In this document: positions 36,235-45,611 of the stretch, in pieces | Position numbering within the stretch: position 1 is the stretch's first letter | Layout of the letters: every line of letters begins with the position of its first letter | NCBI GenBank assembly: GCA_903925075.1 | Contig: CAIYDQ010000351.1 | Span: forward strand, 1 to 64,000 | DNA length: 64,000 nt | Direction of reading: 5' to 3' | DNA from: an uncultured Geobacter sp. | Lineage (GTDB): Bacteria > Desulfobacterota > Desulfuromonadia > Geobacterales > Geobacteraceae | Notes under the pieces: model-generated | What the model was told of the DNA's origin: nothing | What the model saw: the letters and a program-made list of their open reading frames with translations, nothing else | Database searches by the model: none | Position numbers and translations under genes: made by a program

Positions 36235-36274
36235 GCGGTAACTGCGGGGCAGCTGCTTCACGGAGGACGATAAC

Positions 36275-36655
36275 ATGGCTATAAATTCTATGCAAGGGAT
36301 AACTCAGGCCCAGACGGCCAAGGTGGGGGGCGTGGAGCAGGACAAGCGCCCCGAGGCGCAGCCGCCGGTGAAGTCGTTGATTTACAAAGAGGCGCCTTCC
36401 CTCGAGGCAAGAAACAAGGCCGCCGCTTTGCAGCAGGAGCGGGTGCAGGAAGCCGCCCGGCAGCTCAATAACTTCATGAAGATCGTCTCAGTGGGCCTGC
36501 ACTTCACCGTGGACGCGGACACCAAGCAAACCGTGGTCAAGGTGATCAACAAGGAGACCGGCGAGGTGATCAGGCAGATCCCCAGCGAAGAGGCGCTGAG
36601 ACTCTCCAAGGCGATGGATACCCTGCAGGGCTTGATCATTCAGCAAACAGTGTGA
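36275..36655 (+). CDS. flaG: FlaG family flagellar protein (copy 1)
   Basis: A 126-residue FlaG protein. The C-terminal FlaG domain is clear: FTVDADTKQTVVKVINKETG, then EVIRQIPSEEALRLSKAMD. FlaG is linked to filament length and flagellin modification or stability in polar flagellates; its biochemical role is not settled. CGGAGGA precedes the ATG. It has its own sigma-28 promoter and stands apart from the fliD operon. A paralogue of identical length is at 53542. Confidence 0.92.
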   Translation: MAINSMQGITQAQTAKVGGVEQDKRPEAQPPVKSLIYKEAPSLEARNKAAALQQERVQEAARQLNNFMKIVSVGLHFTVDADTKQTVVKVINKETGEVIRQIPSEEALRLSKAMDTLQGLIIQQTV

Positions 36656-37125
36656 CGGTCGGCCGAAAACCTCCAGAAAGGACTTCATTCGTTGGCGCCC
36701 GGTCTGTCCGGGGGGAGCGAAAGAGCGACCCCGGCGCCTCGTCCAGCCCGGTGCAGGTCGGCGCAGCTCTGCGCTTGGGCTGAAAAAAGCCGGTCCGTTG
36801 CCGGCGATTGCGTCGTCATGCCAGTTTCCAAACACCCTCCGTCATTTCCGACTCCCCCCCCAATCCGATGGCCGCTTAAGCGCATGAAACCATCGGCTCC
36901 GGCTTCCCGGCCCGACGCCCCTGCCGACAGCGCCGCTACGGCAAGCGGGACGAGAAGGTTGTATTTACACGGTAAAAACCTACATAATGGAATCGCCCTG
37001 ACCAGGGCGGGTTTGTGGCAGTAGAGGCCATAAGCGACGTCCAAGCGGCGATAGATGCAGTCTGGGCCGGGGCGGGCGAGGCGGCTTGCCGGCTTCGCTC
37101 GGCCGGTACTCGGCGGGAGTTAGCT
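36656..37125 (+). other. gap between flaG and the OGT gene, candidate promoter
   Basis: About 470 bases without a convincing gene. A possible sigma-70 pair is TTGTAT (36959-36964) and CATAAT (36983-36988) with 18-base spacing, upstream of the OGT start. The OGT reading frame is open back to 37015 but without similarity or a ribosome site. No terminator-like stem was seen after flaG. Confidence 0.35.
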
Positions 37126-39303
37126 ATGCAACAGGATATTAACGGTTTAGTGCAGCTGTTCAACGAGCGGCGCTTCGCCGAGGTAGAACAATTGGCGAGG
37201 GAAATCACGGAGAGTTCTCCCGGCAACGGCCTCGGCTGGAAAGTGCTGGGAGCAAGCCTGCTTGCCCAGGGGCGCACCCTGGAATCCCTGGAACCGCTCC
37301 GAAAAGCTGCGGCGCTTCTGCCGGGAGACGCCGGAGCCTATAACAACCTGGCGATAACCCTCAAGGAGCTGGGACGGCTTGCCGAGGCCGAGGCGCACTA
37401 CCGTCTGGCGCTCCGGATCAAGCCGGATTTCGCCGATGCGCTCAGCAACTTGGGCAATGTTCTCAAGGATCTGGGGCGACCGGAGGAGGCCGAGGCTTTC
37501 TGCCGCCAAGCCCTGGCGGCAAGGCCCGATTTCGCCGAGGCGCATGGAAACCTGGGGAACGCGCTCAAGGATCAGGGGCGGTTGCAGGAGGCGGAAGTCT
37601 GCTACCGGCGGGCGCTGGAGCTGAAACCGGAGATGGCCAAGGCCCACTCCAATCTGGGTCTCGACCTGGCCGACCAGGGGCGTCTGGAGGAGGCGCGGGA
37701 CTGCCTGCGCCGGTCGCTGCAACTCAATCCGCAGGCGCCCGGGGTCGAAGACAGCCTGGGCGATGTCCTCAAGGAATTGGGGCGGCCGGAGGAGGCGGAG
37801 GCCTGCTACCGGCGAGCGCTGGAACTGAGGCCCGACTGCCACGAGTCGCAGAACCTGCTGGGAAACTCACTGATGGATCAGGGGCGCCTGCAGGAGGCGG
37901 CCGACTGTTATCGTCGGGCGCTGCGGTTAAAGCCGACCTTCCCCGCCGCCTGGAACAATCTCGGCAACGCCCTGAAGGATCAGGGAAACTTGGAGGAGGC
38001 CGAGTCCTGCTATCGGTTGGTGCTGCAAATAAAGCCGGATTTCGCCGAGGCGCAGAGTAACCTCATCTTTACCCTGCAGAGCATGGCGGGTCGGCAGGCC
38101 TCGGAATGCTTCGCCGAAGCCTGCAAGTACGGAAACATGGTGGCGGAAAAGGTCGAGAAGCGGTATGCGAGTTGGCAGTGCGGCGCGCACCCGGAGCGGC
38201 TTCGGGTAGGTTTGGTCTCGGGAGATCTGCGCGAGCACCCGGTCGGCTTCTTTTTGCAGGGCGTGCTGTCGGCCATCGACCCGGCGCGCATCGAACTGGT
38301 AGCCTATGCCACCAGTCGTCTCGCCGACCGGATGACGGCCCGGCTCAGGCCGTTTTTCGCGCAGTGGAACGTGCTGGCCGAGCTGTCGGACGAGGGAGCC
38401 GCAGCGCGGATCCACGCCGACGGCGTGCACCTGCTGCTGGACCTTTCCGGGCATACCTCCCACAGCAGACTGCCGGTATTCGCCTGGCGCCCAGCGCCGG
38501 TCCAGGTGAGCTGGCTAGGCTATTTCGCCACTACCGGGATGGCCGAGATGGATTACCTGCTCGCCGACCGCGTCGGGGCACCCGAGTCGCACCGGGAAGG
38601 CTTTACCGAAAAACTCTGGCGCCTCCCCGAGACCAGGATCTGTTTCACCCCTCCCGAGGTCGAGCTGGCGGTCGCCGATCTCCCCGCCCTGGCGTCGGGC
38701 GCCGTCACCTTCGGCTGCTTTCAGAATTGGTTCAAGGTCGGGGAGCAGGTGCTTGAGCTCTGGGGGGAGGTGCTGTCGGCCCTGCCGGGCTCCAGGCTTC
38801 GCCTGCAGTGCGGGCAATTGGCGGACTCGCAGGCGGTGGAGGAGGCGGTCGAACGGCTGCGGCGCTGCGGCATAGATCCAGAGAGGGTCTCCTTTCATGG
38901 CGCCATGACGCTGGAGGGGTATCTGGCCGCCCACGCCGAGGTGGATCTCATCCTGGACACCTTTCCCTTTCCGGGGGGAACCACCACCTGCCAGGCGCTC
39001 TGGATGGGCGTGCCGACGCTGACGCTGGCCGGCGACACCCTGCTTTCCCGGCAAGGGGCGAGCCTGATGAGCGCAGCGGGGCTGCCGGATTTCGTGGCGC
39101 AGAGCAAAGAGGATTACCTTGAGAGGGCGATCGCCCTGGCCGGCGATCTGCCGAAGCTGGCCCGGCTGCGCGCCGGATTGCGGCGGCAGGTGCTGGCCTC
39201 GCCGCTCTTCGACGCCCGCCGTTTCGCGCGCCATCTCGAGGACGCCTTGTGGGGGATGTGGCGGGAAGCGGGAGGCGCGGCGAGCGGTAGAGGGGGAGTC
39301 TAG
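37126..39303 (+). CDS. TPR-containing O-GlcNAc-transferase-like (SPINDLY-type) glycosyltransferase
   Basis: A 725-residue fusion. Residues 1-320 hold eight or more tetratricopeptide repeats, for example AEAHYRLALRIKPDFADALS. The C-terminal part is a GT41 catalytic domain with LRVGLVSGDLREHPVGFFL, LLLDLSGHTSHSRLPVFAWR and FPFPGGTTTCQALWMGVPTL, the UDP-binding region of OGT. Such proteins O-glycosylate Ser/Thr on proteins, including flagellins and adhesins. Start ATG 37126 has GGGAG upstream. The stop overlaps the convergent GH57-like gene by 3 bases. Being beside maf, it suggests a second glycan route in the same island. Confidence 0.9.
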   Translation: MQQDINGLVQLFNERRFAEVEQLAREITESSPGNGLGWKVLGASLLAQGRTLESLEPLRKAAALLPGDAGAYNNLAITLKELGRLAEAEAHYRLALRIKPDFADALSNLGNVLKDLGRPEEAEAFCRQALAARPDFAEAHGNLGNALKDQGRLQEAEVCYRRALELKPEMAKAHSNLGLDLADQGRLEEARDCLRRSLQLNPQAPGVEDSLGDVLKELGRPEEAEACYRRALELRPDCHESQNLLGNSLMDQGRLQEAADCYRRALRLKPTFPAAWNNLGNALKDQGNLEEAESCYRLVLQIKPDFAEAQSNLIFTLQSMAGRQASECFAEACKYGNMVAEKVEKRYASWQCGAHPERLRVGLVSGDLREHPVGFFLQGVLSAIDPARIELVAYATSRLADRMTARLRPFFAQWNVLAELSDEGAAARIHADGVHLLLDLSGHTSHSRLPVFAWRPAPVQVSWLGYFATTGMAEMDYLLADRVGAPESHREGFTEKLWRLPETRICFTPPEVELAVADLPALASGAVTFGCFQNWFKVGEQVLELWGEVLSALPGSRLRLQCGQLADSQAVEEAVERLRRCGIDPERVSFHGAMTLEGYLAAHAEVDLILDTFPFPGGTTTCQALWMGVPTLTLAGDTLLSRQGASLMSAAGLPDFVAQSKEDYLERAIALAGDLPKLARLRAGLRRQVLASPLFDARRFARHLEDALWGMWREAGGAASGRGGV

Positions 39304-41273
39304 TCGGGGTTCTTCAGGAAGGCGTCGATGGTGATGCGCGCCCTGAACGGCTGGGCGCGGCGCTTGGGTTTGCTGGTCTCGTCCATCTCGGAGGCGCTGA
39401 AGCTCAGGCGGAAAAAGTACGAGGAGCCGACCGGCCGTGAGGTGACCAGTCCCAAAAGGGTGCTGAGCGAGCGATCCACCCGCAGGCGCAGCGCCTTGCG
39501 GGCGTCGCCGATCTCGACCACCCCCTCGGTGACGCCCATCCCCTGCTTGGCGGAGACCAGGAAGGAGGTGGCCTCGCCGTGGGAGATGGCCTTGGCCGCC
39601 ACCGGGAAAGTCTCGGCTTCGCGGCCGCCGTTGTGGGTGCGAAAGTACAGCGACGACAGGTCGAAGGCCTCCGGGTTGAGCGTGACGTGTCCCAGGCGCA
39701 GGGATCCGACCGGGATCGCCGGCCAGTCGAGCAGGTAATCGATGCTGACCTGGCTTAGCCGCGGGTCGATGGAAAGCTGCTTGGTCACCTCGCCAAGCGG
39801 CGTCGACAAGGTGGCGGTGATGGTCAGGATGCCCTGCTCGGGGTGCCAGCTAAGCTGCGGGGCCACCGGCGAGAGGTCGGTCACCTTGGGGCGGCCGTGG
39901 GTCTCGAAGACCAGGTGTCCGGTATAGAAGTCGGCGCCGGTGGTGATGTCGTCGAAATAGCCGTGCGGCAGCGTGCCGCAGAGGCTCTCCTGCTGGATTC
40001 CGGGAAAGGAGAGCGATTCCAGGGCCAGGCCGCGGCGCAGGTTCAAGCGCAGCTCAAGTCCGGGGGTGCTCACCGAGAGATAGCGCCCGCCGTCGCGCAG
40101 CACCACGATCTCCGGCGGGAGCGTCTCCGCATCTCCCCCGACGGCCAGCAACCCGGGGGGGGCGGTTTGCTTTACGCGGCAAAAGCTCTGCAAGCGGCTG
40201 CGGTAGCGCTGCCAGCGGCGGGGCGTGATGTGGGTGCGGAAATCGCTGCTCCAGAGGTAGCAGAGTTCGCGCCAATCGAGGTCGGAGGCGTCGCCGGCCT
40301 TAACCAGCGCGTCGTGCAGCCGCTGGCATGCCGAGTTGATGCCGACGTCGTCCCGGCCGGTGACCGCCCAGCGGGTGACGTTGTATTTTTCCTGCTTCTT
40401 CACCGGGATCGGCGCCACGGAAGACTCCAGGCTCAGCCGGTTGCCGCCCCCCTCGCTCGCCAGCAGGGCGAGCAGAGCCGAGGGCGCGACCAGGGTGAAG
40501 CTCGGGTCGCCCGCCAACTTCTCCATCAGCTTCCTGATCCGTCCCCACTCGTCCTTCGCCATGGCCGCTTCGGTGATGAACCTCCCCGGCCTGAAGTCGA
40601 AAATCTCCACGTCGTTGCCGTAGACCGGAAAGGCGCGCTTGCTGCCGTCGTCGTGCCTGGCGATCAGCTTGAGATACTCGTCGAGTTCCAGTTCGCCGTG
40701 GGTGTAGCGCTGGAATTTCTGGAAGGCGATGGAGTTGTTCCAGATCACCGGCAGCTCCTCGCCGTGCTGTCCCACGGCGATCTGCGGCAGGTATCGCCAC
40801 TGCGGCTGCCAGTCGGGGTGGTTGTAGGCGGGGTTGTCCCACTCCATGACCACCCCCCGGTAGCCGGCCTCCAGGTAATGGCCGAGGAGCCCCGCCGAAT
40901 AGGCCTGCTCGTTCACCAGGGCGATCGCCGGCTGCAACCCCAGCAAGGAGCGGTAAACGGCGTTGCCCAGCCTCAGGTTCTGCCGGTTCACCTCAGCCGG
41001 CACCAGCGGGCCGATCAACTGGGCGTAGCCGGAACCGATCAGCTCGCATTTGCCGGCGCCGCACAGCTCGCCCAGCTCCGCGATCCAGGCGGGGTCGAGG
41101 GCCGCCACCGTTTCCAGCGTGAAGCCGGTGGCCTCGATGCCGAAGGGGAGATCCAGCTCGCGCGCCAGGCGCAGCAGAGGCCAATAGCAGCGGCGGATCA
41201 CTTCCGGACGCTGCTCCTCCTCAATGGAGGAGAAGGCGATGTTCAGATGGAATATGGCGTAAAGGGAGAGCAT
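39300..41273 (-). CDS. glycoside hydrolase family 57-like protein
   Basis: A 657-residue protein. The N-terminal about 300 residues resemble the (beta/alpha)7 barrel shared by GH57 and polysaccharide deacetylases: YAIFHLNIAFSSIEEEQRP, GKCELIGSGYAQLIGPLVP, GYRGVVMEWDNPAYN and PVYGNDVEIFDFRPGRF. The C-terminal half is beta-rich, as in GH57 accessory domains. The likely substrate is an alpha-glycan or polysaccharide, but being last in the pse operon suggests a role in glycan processing; neither is shown. The ATG at 41273 begins the barrel; the ribosome site is only fair. Confidence 0.7.
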   Translation of the reverse strand: MLSLYAIFHLNIAFSSIEEEQRPEVIRRCYWPLLRLARELDLPFGIEATGFTLETVAALDPAWIAELGELCGAGKCELIGSGYAQLIGPLVPAEVNRQNLRLGNAVYRSLLGLQPAIALVNEQAYSAGLLGHYLEAGYRGVVMEWDNPAYNHPDWQPQWRYLPQIAVGQHGEELPVIWNNSIAFQKFQRYTHGELELDEYLKLIARHDDGSKRAFPVYGNDVEIFDFRPGRFITEAAMAKDEWGRIRKLMEKLAGDPSFTLVAPSALLALLASEGGGNRLSLESSVAPIPVKKQEKYNVTRWAVTGRDDVGINSACQRLHDALVKAGDASDLDWRELCYLWSSDFRTHITPRRWQRYRSRLQSFCRVKQTAPPGLLAVGGDAETLPPEIVVLRDGGRYLSVSTPGLELRLNLRRGLALESLSFPGIQQESLCGTLPHGYFDDITTGADFYTGHLVFETHGRPKVTDLSPVAPQLSWHPEQGILTITATLSTPLGEVTKQLSIDPRLSQVSIDYLLDWPAIPVGSLRLGHVTLNPEAFDLSSLYFRTHNGGREAETFPVAAKAISHGEATSFLVSAKQGMGVTEGVVEIGDARKALRLRVDRSLSTLLGLVTSRPVGSSYFFRLSFSASEMDETSKPKRRAQPFRARITIDAFLKNPD

Positions 41274-41302
41274 TGGATCGAAGGTCCCTCGCGCGCCGGC
41301 GG

Positions 41303-42094
41303 TCAGCCGAGGGCGCTGCCGCCGCCGGCGAGCCAGCCGCCGTCGGCGTAAATGGTTTGTCCCTGGATGTAGCTTGCCGCCCGCGAGGCGAGAAACACGG
41401 CGATCCAGGAGATTTCCTCCGGGGTGGCGGCATAGCCCGCCGGGATCAGTCTCAGGAAGCTGTCGCGAACGGCGTCGTCGCTGAAGAGGTCCTCGGTCAT
41501 CCGGGTCCTGATCCGCCCCGGACCGATGCTGTTGACGTTGATCCCGTGTTTGGCCCACTCCACGGCGAGCGATTTGGTGAGCTGCTTGATGGCGCCGCGG
41601 CTGGAGGCGTAGGGGGCGATGTTGGGGATGCCGATCTCGGCGGTCAAAGAGGAGACGGTGACGATTTTACCCGAGCCGCGCGGCAGCATCAGCTTGCCGG
41701 CCGCCTGACAGCAGAGGAAGGTGCCGGTCAGATTGACCCGCAGCACCTGCTCCCATTCGGCCAGGGTGAACTCCAGGGCGGGCCTGCGCAACTGCACGCC
41801 GGCCGCGGTGACCAGGATGTCGATGGCGCCGAAGCGCTCGACGGTCCCCGCCATCAGCGCCTCCACCTGCGCGGGATCGGTGACGTCGGCGGGCGCGATC
41901 AGCACCTTGGAGTCGTCGCACTCCAGCGTGGCGCGGGCGGCCGCCAGGCGCTCGGCGCTACGGGAGCTCAGCACCAGATTGGCCCCCGCCGCCAGCATGG
42001 CCCGGGCAATGGCGGCGCCGATGTCGCCTCCCGCCCCCGTTATAACGGCGGTCTTGCCGGCCAGCGAAAAGATCTCCGAAAAAAGGGCCGTCAT
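41303..42094 (-). CDS. short-chain dehydrogenase/reductase with Arg at the catalytic Lys position
   Basis: A 263-residue classical SDR. The Rossmann signature is TGAGGDIGAAIA near residue 19, and NNAG-equivalent is TAAG. Catalytic Ser148/149 and Tyr162 are present, but the residue four after the tyrosine is Arg166 (sequence YASSR), where nearly all active SDRs have Lys. Sequence resembles gluconate 5-dehydrogenase/KduD-type enzymes. It begins 10 bases after the next SDR stop, within the pse operon. Probably acts on a sugar intermediate or is a regulatory/partner subunit. Confidence 0.85.
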   Translation of the reverse strand: MTALFSEIFSLAGKTAVITGAGGDIGAAIARAMLAAGANLVLSSRSAERLAAARATLECDDSKVLIAPADVTDPAQVEALMAGTVERFGAIDILVTAAGVQLRRPALEFTLAEWEQVLRVNLTGTFLCCQAAGKLMLPRGSGKIVTVSSLTAEIGIPNIAPYASSRGAIKQLTKSLAVEWAKHGINVNSIGPGRIRTRMTEDLFSDDAVRDSFLRLIPAGYAATPEEISWIAVFLASRAASYIQGQTIYADGGWLAGGGSALG

Positions 42095-42104
42095 GGTCTG
42101 CCGC

Positions 42105-42890
42105 CTATTCCTGGCAATGCGCCCCCCACCATGCCGACTTGGTCCAGCCTCCGTCCACCACCAGCTGCTGGCCGTTGATGTGCCTGGCTTCCGCGGAAAC
42201 CAGGTAGGCGATCAACGAGGCCACGTCGTCGGTCTCCCCGATTCTGGCGGTGGGGGTGCGCCCGGTCATGCCGCTCTCCACCTCGGGGCTTTGCCCGAGA
42301 AACCAGGAGGTGCGCGGCGTCCTGATCGGCCCGGGCGCCACGGCGTTGACGGTGATGCCGAACCTGCCCCATTCCACCGCCAGGGCGCGGGTGATCCCTT
42401 CCACCCCCGACTTGGCGGCGTTGTAGGCGAGCCGGTTGGGATAGGTCGCCACGTTGTGAAAACTGGTCATGTTGACGATCCTGCCGTAGCGCCGGTCGAG
42501 CATGGGGAGGGCGAAAGTTTTGCAGCTGAGAAAGGCGCCGTCCAGGTCGGTGTCGAGCACCCCGCGCCAGTCGGCGTAACTGAGCTCCTCCGATTTGCCG
42601 GCCGCGGCGGGCGCCGCGGCGCAGGTCACCAGGATGTCGATGGCGCCGTGGCTCTGCAAAACCGCCTCCCGGACGGCGATCAGCGACTGCTCGTCGCGCA
42701 CGTCGCACAGGTGATGCGCCGCGGTCAGCCCCTCCGGGTCGAGCTGCGCCGCCACTTGGGCCACTTGCCCTTCGGAGCGGGCCAGCAGGTGCACCCGCGC
42801 GTTCAGCCGGTGCAGGTAGGCCGCCACCGCCGCGCCGATGCCGCTGCCGGCGCCGGTGATAACCGCTACCTTGCCGCTTAGATCTGACAT
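42105..42890 (-). CDS. short-chain dehydrogenase/reductase
   Basis: A 261-residue classical SDR with TGAGSGIGAAVAAYL as cofactor loop (acidic/basic choice unclear), and an intact YNAAKSG catalytic tyrosine-lysine pair after a MTS serine. The C-terminal GQQLVVDGGW is typical of sugar and acyl reductases of this group. AAGGAGATC precedes the ATG. It is translated between the IolB-like gene and the second SDR. A sugar oxidation/reduction in glycan precursor synthesis is inferred from location. Confidence 0.87.
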   Translation of the reverse strand: MSDLSGKVAVITGAGSGIGAAVAAYLHRLNARVHLLARSEGQVAQVAAQLDPEGLTAAHHLCDVRDEQSLIAVREAVLQSHGAIDILVTCAAAPAAAGKSEELSYADWRGVLDTDLDGAFLSCKTFALPMLDRRYGRIVNMTSFHNVATYPNRLAYNAAKSGVEGITRALAVEWGRFGITVNAVAPGPIRTPRTSWFLGQSPEVESGMTGRTPTARIGETDDVASLIAYLVSAEARHINGQQLVVDGGWTKSAWWGAHCQE

Positions 42891-42932
42891 GAGATCTCCT
42901 TCCGTTGCAGTTTTTTTGCCGGCCCTTCCCGG

Positions 42933-43502
42933 TCAGACTTTTTCCCATTGCGGCTTCTTGGCGAGATAGGCCCAGACGTAGGCGACCTTCACGTGCGGCT
43001 CGCCGACCACCGGGTGGTATCCCATGGGAATGGTGCTGAAGGTCCGGTCCGCAACCAGCCAAGCCTCGTCCACCGGGGTGTTGTCGGCCCACACCCCGCG
43101 CCCCAGTTGCACCGCTCGCCCGCTTCCCCCCTGAAGGATGTGGAAGAACACCTCTTCGAAATCCGGTTCCAGGTCGAGTTCGAACGGATGCGGCAGGCTG
43201 GACCAGGTGCCGGCGCCGGAGTGCACCGTGATCCCCAGGCGCAAGGTCGGCGCAGGTCCGTTCGGCTTGAGGAAGTGATAGACGTCCCGCTGCCAATTCG
43301 ACTCGCCCACCACGATATGGTAGGCATCCTTGGCGAGAATCTCGCTGCTCGCCCCCTTGGCGTGGCAGACCACCCGCTGGATGTTGCCGTCTTGCAAATA
43401 CACCTCGGCGCGTTCCTGCTCGCTTTCGAAACGCAGCACGTCGTTGCTGCCGCTCACCTGCAGGGTCTGCAGGCGGTTGGCGTTACTCCACTGGTAGAAC
43501 AT
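42933..43502 (-). CDS. IolB/KduI-like cupin isomerase
   Basis: A 189-residue cupin resembling 5-deoxy-glucuronate isomerase (IolB) and the pectin-pathway isomerase KduI. The telling stretches are DLEPDFEEVFFHIL (Glu and His metal ligands) and FSTIPMGYHPVVGEPHVKVAYVW, matching the conserved PxGYHPVV of IolB. It is shorter than IolB (about 270), so the second cupin half is partly missing. KduI works with an SDR (KduD) in hexuronate breakdown; here two SDRs follow directly, in a sugar-nucleotide operon. The true substrate is unknown. Confidence 0.65.
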   Translation of the reverse strand: MFYQWSNANRLQTLQVSGSNDVLRFESEQERAEVYLQDGNIQRVVCHAKGASSEILAKDAYHIVVGESNWQRDVYHFLKPNGPAPTLRLGITVHSGAGTWSSLPHPFELDLEPDFEEVFFHILQGGSGRAVQLGRGVWADNTPVDEAWLVADRTFSTIPMGYHPVVGEPHVKVAYVWAYLAKKPQWEKV

Positions 43503-43581
43503 AGCGACCCTCCTTGAGATTGATCAATGCGGCACGGAGTGCCATTTCCTGCTGAAAACCGGTGCCGATGGCGAACTTGCG

Positions 43582-44685
43582 TCAGATGCAGTCCACCGCC
43601 CCCCGGTCGATGGAGGCGAGCACGGCGGCGAACAACGAGGGATTGCGGTAGGCGAAGTGTGCGTGCCAGAGGTCCAGGTCGAGCTCCCGGCCAAGCGCCA
43701 GCTTGATGGCGCCGCCGACGAAATCGGCGCCGCGCGCCGGCGTGCTGGCGGAACTGTCCCAACCTCCGGAAAGCCTGGGGGTCAACTCGATGATGTAGGG
43801 GCCGCGCTCGGTAAGCATGATGTCGGCCTTCAAGATATGGCCGCCGCGCTGCTTGTCCATGCCGATGGCCACGCCCGCCCGGTACACCATCTCCACCACC
43901 TGCTGCCAGGTGCGGTGGTCGTGCAGCGCGGGGTTGAGGTGGCCGATCTCCACCGCCCACGAGGTGTCGGCGTAGAGCTCCTCGCCGCGAAGTGAGGAAA
44001 AGCCCAGGGCGTCGTTGCGGAACAGGCGGTCGACCCAGTTGAGAAAATACATCTTGCCGTCGTACCAGACCGTCTCCAGCGACTGCTCGGCGATTTCATT
44101 GGTAATCGGTGCGAGTCTCTCCTCGACGATGACCAGGCCGCTGGTGCCGGCGTCGAGCGCCGCCTCGAACATTTCCGCGCTGAGCGCGTCGGGGTCGGCA
44201 GCCACCGAAAACCCGCGGCTCCCCGAATTGTTGGTTGCCTTGATCACGCCGGGGCGGCCGAAGTCGGCCAGCAGTTGACGGGCCTCGCCCAGGTCCCTGG
44301 CGACCGCGGCGAGCGGCTGCGGCAGGTGGGCCTGGCGCAGGATGGCGCGGGTCTCCTGCTTGTAACGGCAGATATGGGCGATCTTCGGGTCCAGCGCGTT
44401 TAGCCGCAGCGAGGACGCGACCACGGCCACGGTCTCGTGGCAGTCCGCGGCCACGGCCAGCACCGCCTCGATGGCGAATTTCCCCGCCAGCGTTTGGGCG
44501 GCCTGCAGATTGCCGGCTATGTCGAAGGTGTCCAGCGCCAGCAGCTCGTCGGCGTAGCGGGCACAGTGGCAATCCGGCGAGCGGTCGCTGATGATCAGCC
44601 GATAGCCCAGCTCCTTGATCTTGATTGCCGCCGGCTCCTGCATCTGTCCGCCGGCGAAAAGCCAGACGGCCTTGTCCCTGCTCAT
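43582..44685 (-). CDS. ATP-grasp ligase-like protein
   Basis: A 367-residue ATP-grasp protein. The N-terminal domain (RLIISDRSPDCHCARYADELLALDTFD) is the Rossmann-like pre-grasp part, the middle has GVIKATNNSGSRGFSVAADPD (ATP lysine and glycine loop), and the C-terminal part has ADIMLTERGPYIIELTPRLSGG with the metal-binding Glu. Such enzymes form amide or carboxylate bonds from acyl phosphates. It sits between the methyltransferase and IolB-like genes in the pse operon. It could acylate an amino sugar in place of the missing PseH. GAGGAACACT precedes the ATG at 44685. Confidence 0.82.
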   Translation of the reverse strand: MSRDKAVWLFAGGQMQEPAAIKIKELGYRLIISDRSPDCHCARYADELLALDTFDIAGNLQAAQTLAGKFAIEAVLAVAADCHETVAVVASSLRLNALDPKIAHICRYKQETRAILRQAHLPQPLAAVARDLGEARQLLADFGRPGVIKATNNSGSRGFSVAADPDALSAEMFEAALDAGTSGLVIVEERLAPITNEIAEQSLETVWYDGKMYFLNWVDRLFRNDALGFSSLRGEELYADTSWAVEIGHLNPALHDHRTWQQVVEMVYRAGVAIGMDKQRGGHILKADIMLTERGPYIIELTPRLSGGWDSSASTPARGADFVGGAIKLALGRELDLDLWHAHFAYRNPSLFAAVLASIDRGAVDCI

Positions 44686-44693
44686 AGTGTTCC

Positions 44694-45611
44694 TCACTCG
44701 CCGCGTCTGGCGTAGATGCAGACTTCCCGGCCGATGTTCAGCTTGGCCAGGCTTTGGTACAGCTCCCTCTTCAGCGCTCCGAGCCCCGCCGCGGCGAGGT
44801 TCGACTCGAACAGTTTGCGCTTCGCGTGACAGCTTCGTCCCAGCGAGTCGTCGCCCACGTAGTTGTCCCCCATGAGCAGGAACAGATCGATGGGAAAGGT
44901 GGCTTCCTGCAGCTCCACCTGGAAGCCGCAGCGCGTCAAGAGGCGCGCCAGGGAGTCGAAATCGAAAAAATTGAGGTGATGGGGGGGGGCCACCCACCAG
45001 GGCTGGAAATTTTGCACCGTGCGCAAGGCATGCTGGAACGGGCTGTAATCGTTGGGCACCACGACGCAAAGCACCCCCCCCGGCGCCAGCTGCCTGCGCA
45101 CCAGGGTCAGGAACTCAGCCGGAGAGGAGATGTGCTCCAGCACTTCGCTCATGTGGATGACGTCGAACTTGGCGAGCTTGGCGGCGAGTTCCTCGGAGAA
45201 GAAATCCTCGATGATCTCCAGGCCCAGCTCCCTGCTGTGCGCGGCTGCCCGGGCCGACGGTTCGATCCCCAGGACTTCCCAGCCCCGCTGTTGGCCAAGT
45301 TTCAGGAAGAAGCCCGGGCCCGAGCCTATGTCGAGAATGCGCCGGCGCTCGGGGGGGAGCAACTCTTCGAAACTCTGGTAGCGGTCGGCGTAAACCAGGT
45401 TCCACCACGACAAATCCTCGGTGTAGCGCTCCAGATAGAGCGGCTTTTCCAGCGTGTAATATTCATGCCGGTAGACCTCTTCCAGCTCCTCGGGCGAAGG
45501 AATGGGAACGACGTGCTTGAAGCCGCAACAAAGGCAATCGATGACCTCGAAGCCCTTGGCGGAATCGAGTAGTTCGCCGCTGTGCTCTCCCCAGCTCTTG
45601 ATGTCAGGCAT
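44694..45611 (-). CDS. class I SAM-dependent methyltransferase
   Basis: A 305-residue methyltransferase. SAM site: ILDIGSGPGFFLKLGQQRGWEVLGIEPS near residue 92, then FDVIHMSEVLEHISSP and PGGVLCVVVPNDY. The N-terminus has a CLCCGF cysteine pair, perhaps a small zinc knuckle seen in sugar methyltransferases. It overlaps the pseF/G stop by 8 bases and so is co-translated with it. It probably methylates the nonulosonic acid or a sugar nucleotide. Confidence 0.82.
   Translation of the reverse strand: MPDIKSWGEHSGELLDSAKGFEVIDCLCCGFKHVVPIPSPEELEEVYRHEYYTLEKPLYLERYTEDLSWWNLVYADRYQSFEELLPPERRRILDIGSGPGFFLKLGQQRGWEVLGIEPSARAAAHSRELGLEIIEDFFSEELAAKLAKFDVIHMSEVLEHISSPAEFLTLVRRQLAPGGVLCVVVPNDYSPFQHALRTVQNFQPWWVAPPHHLNFFDFDSLARLLTRCGFQVELQEATFPIDLFLLMGDNYVGDDSLGRSCHAKRKLFESNLAAAGLGALKRELYQSLAKLNIGREVCIYARRGE

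Noticed and set aside
37015-37125. Extending the OGT gene to GTG 37015
   Set aside because: The extra 37 residues show no TPR pattern and there is no ribosome site; ATG 37126 has one.
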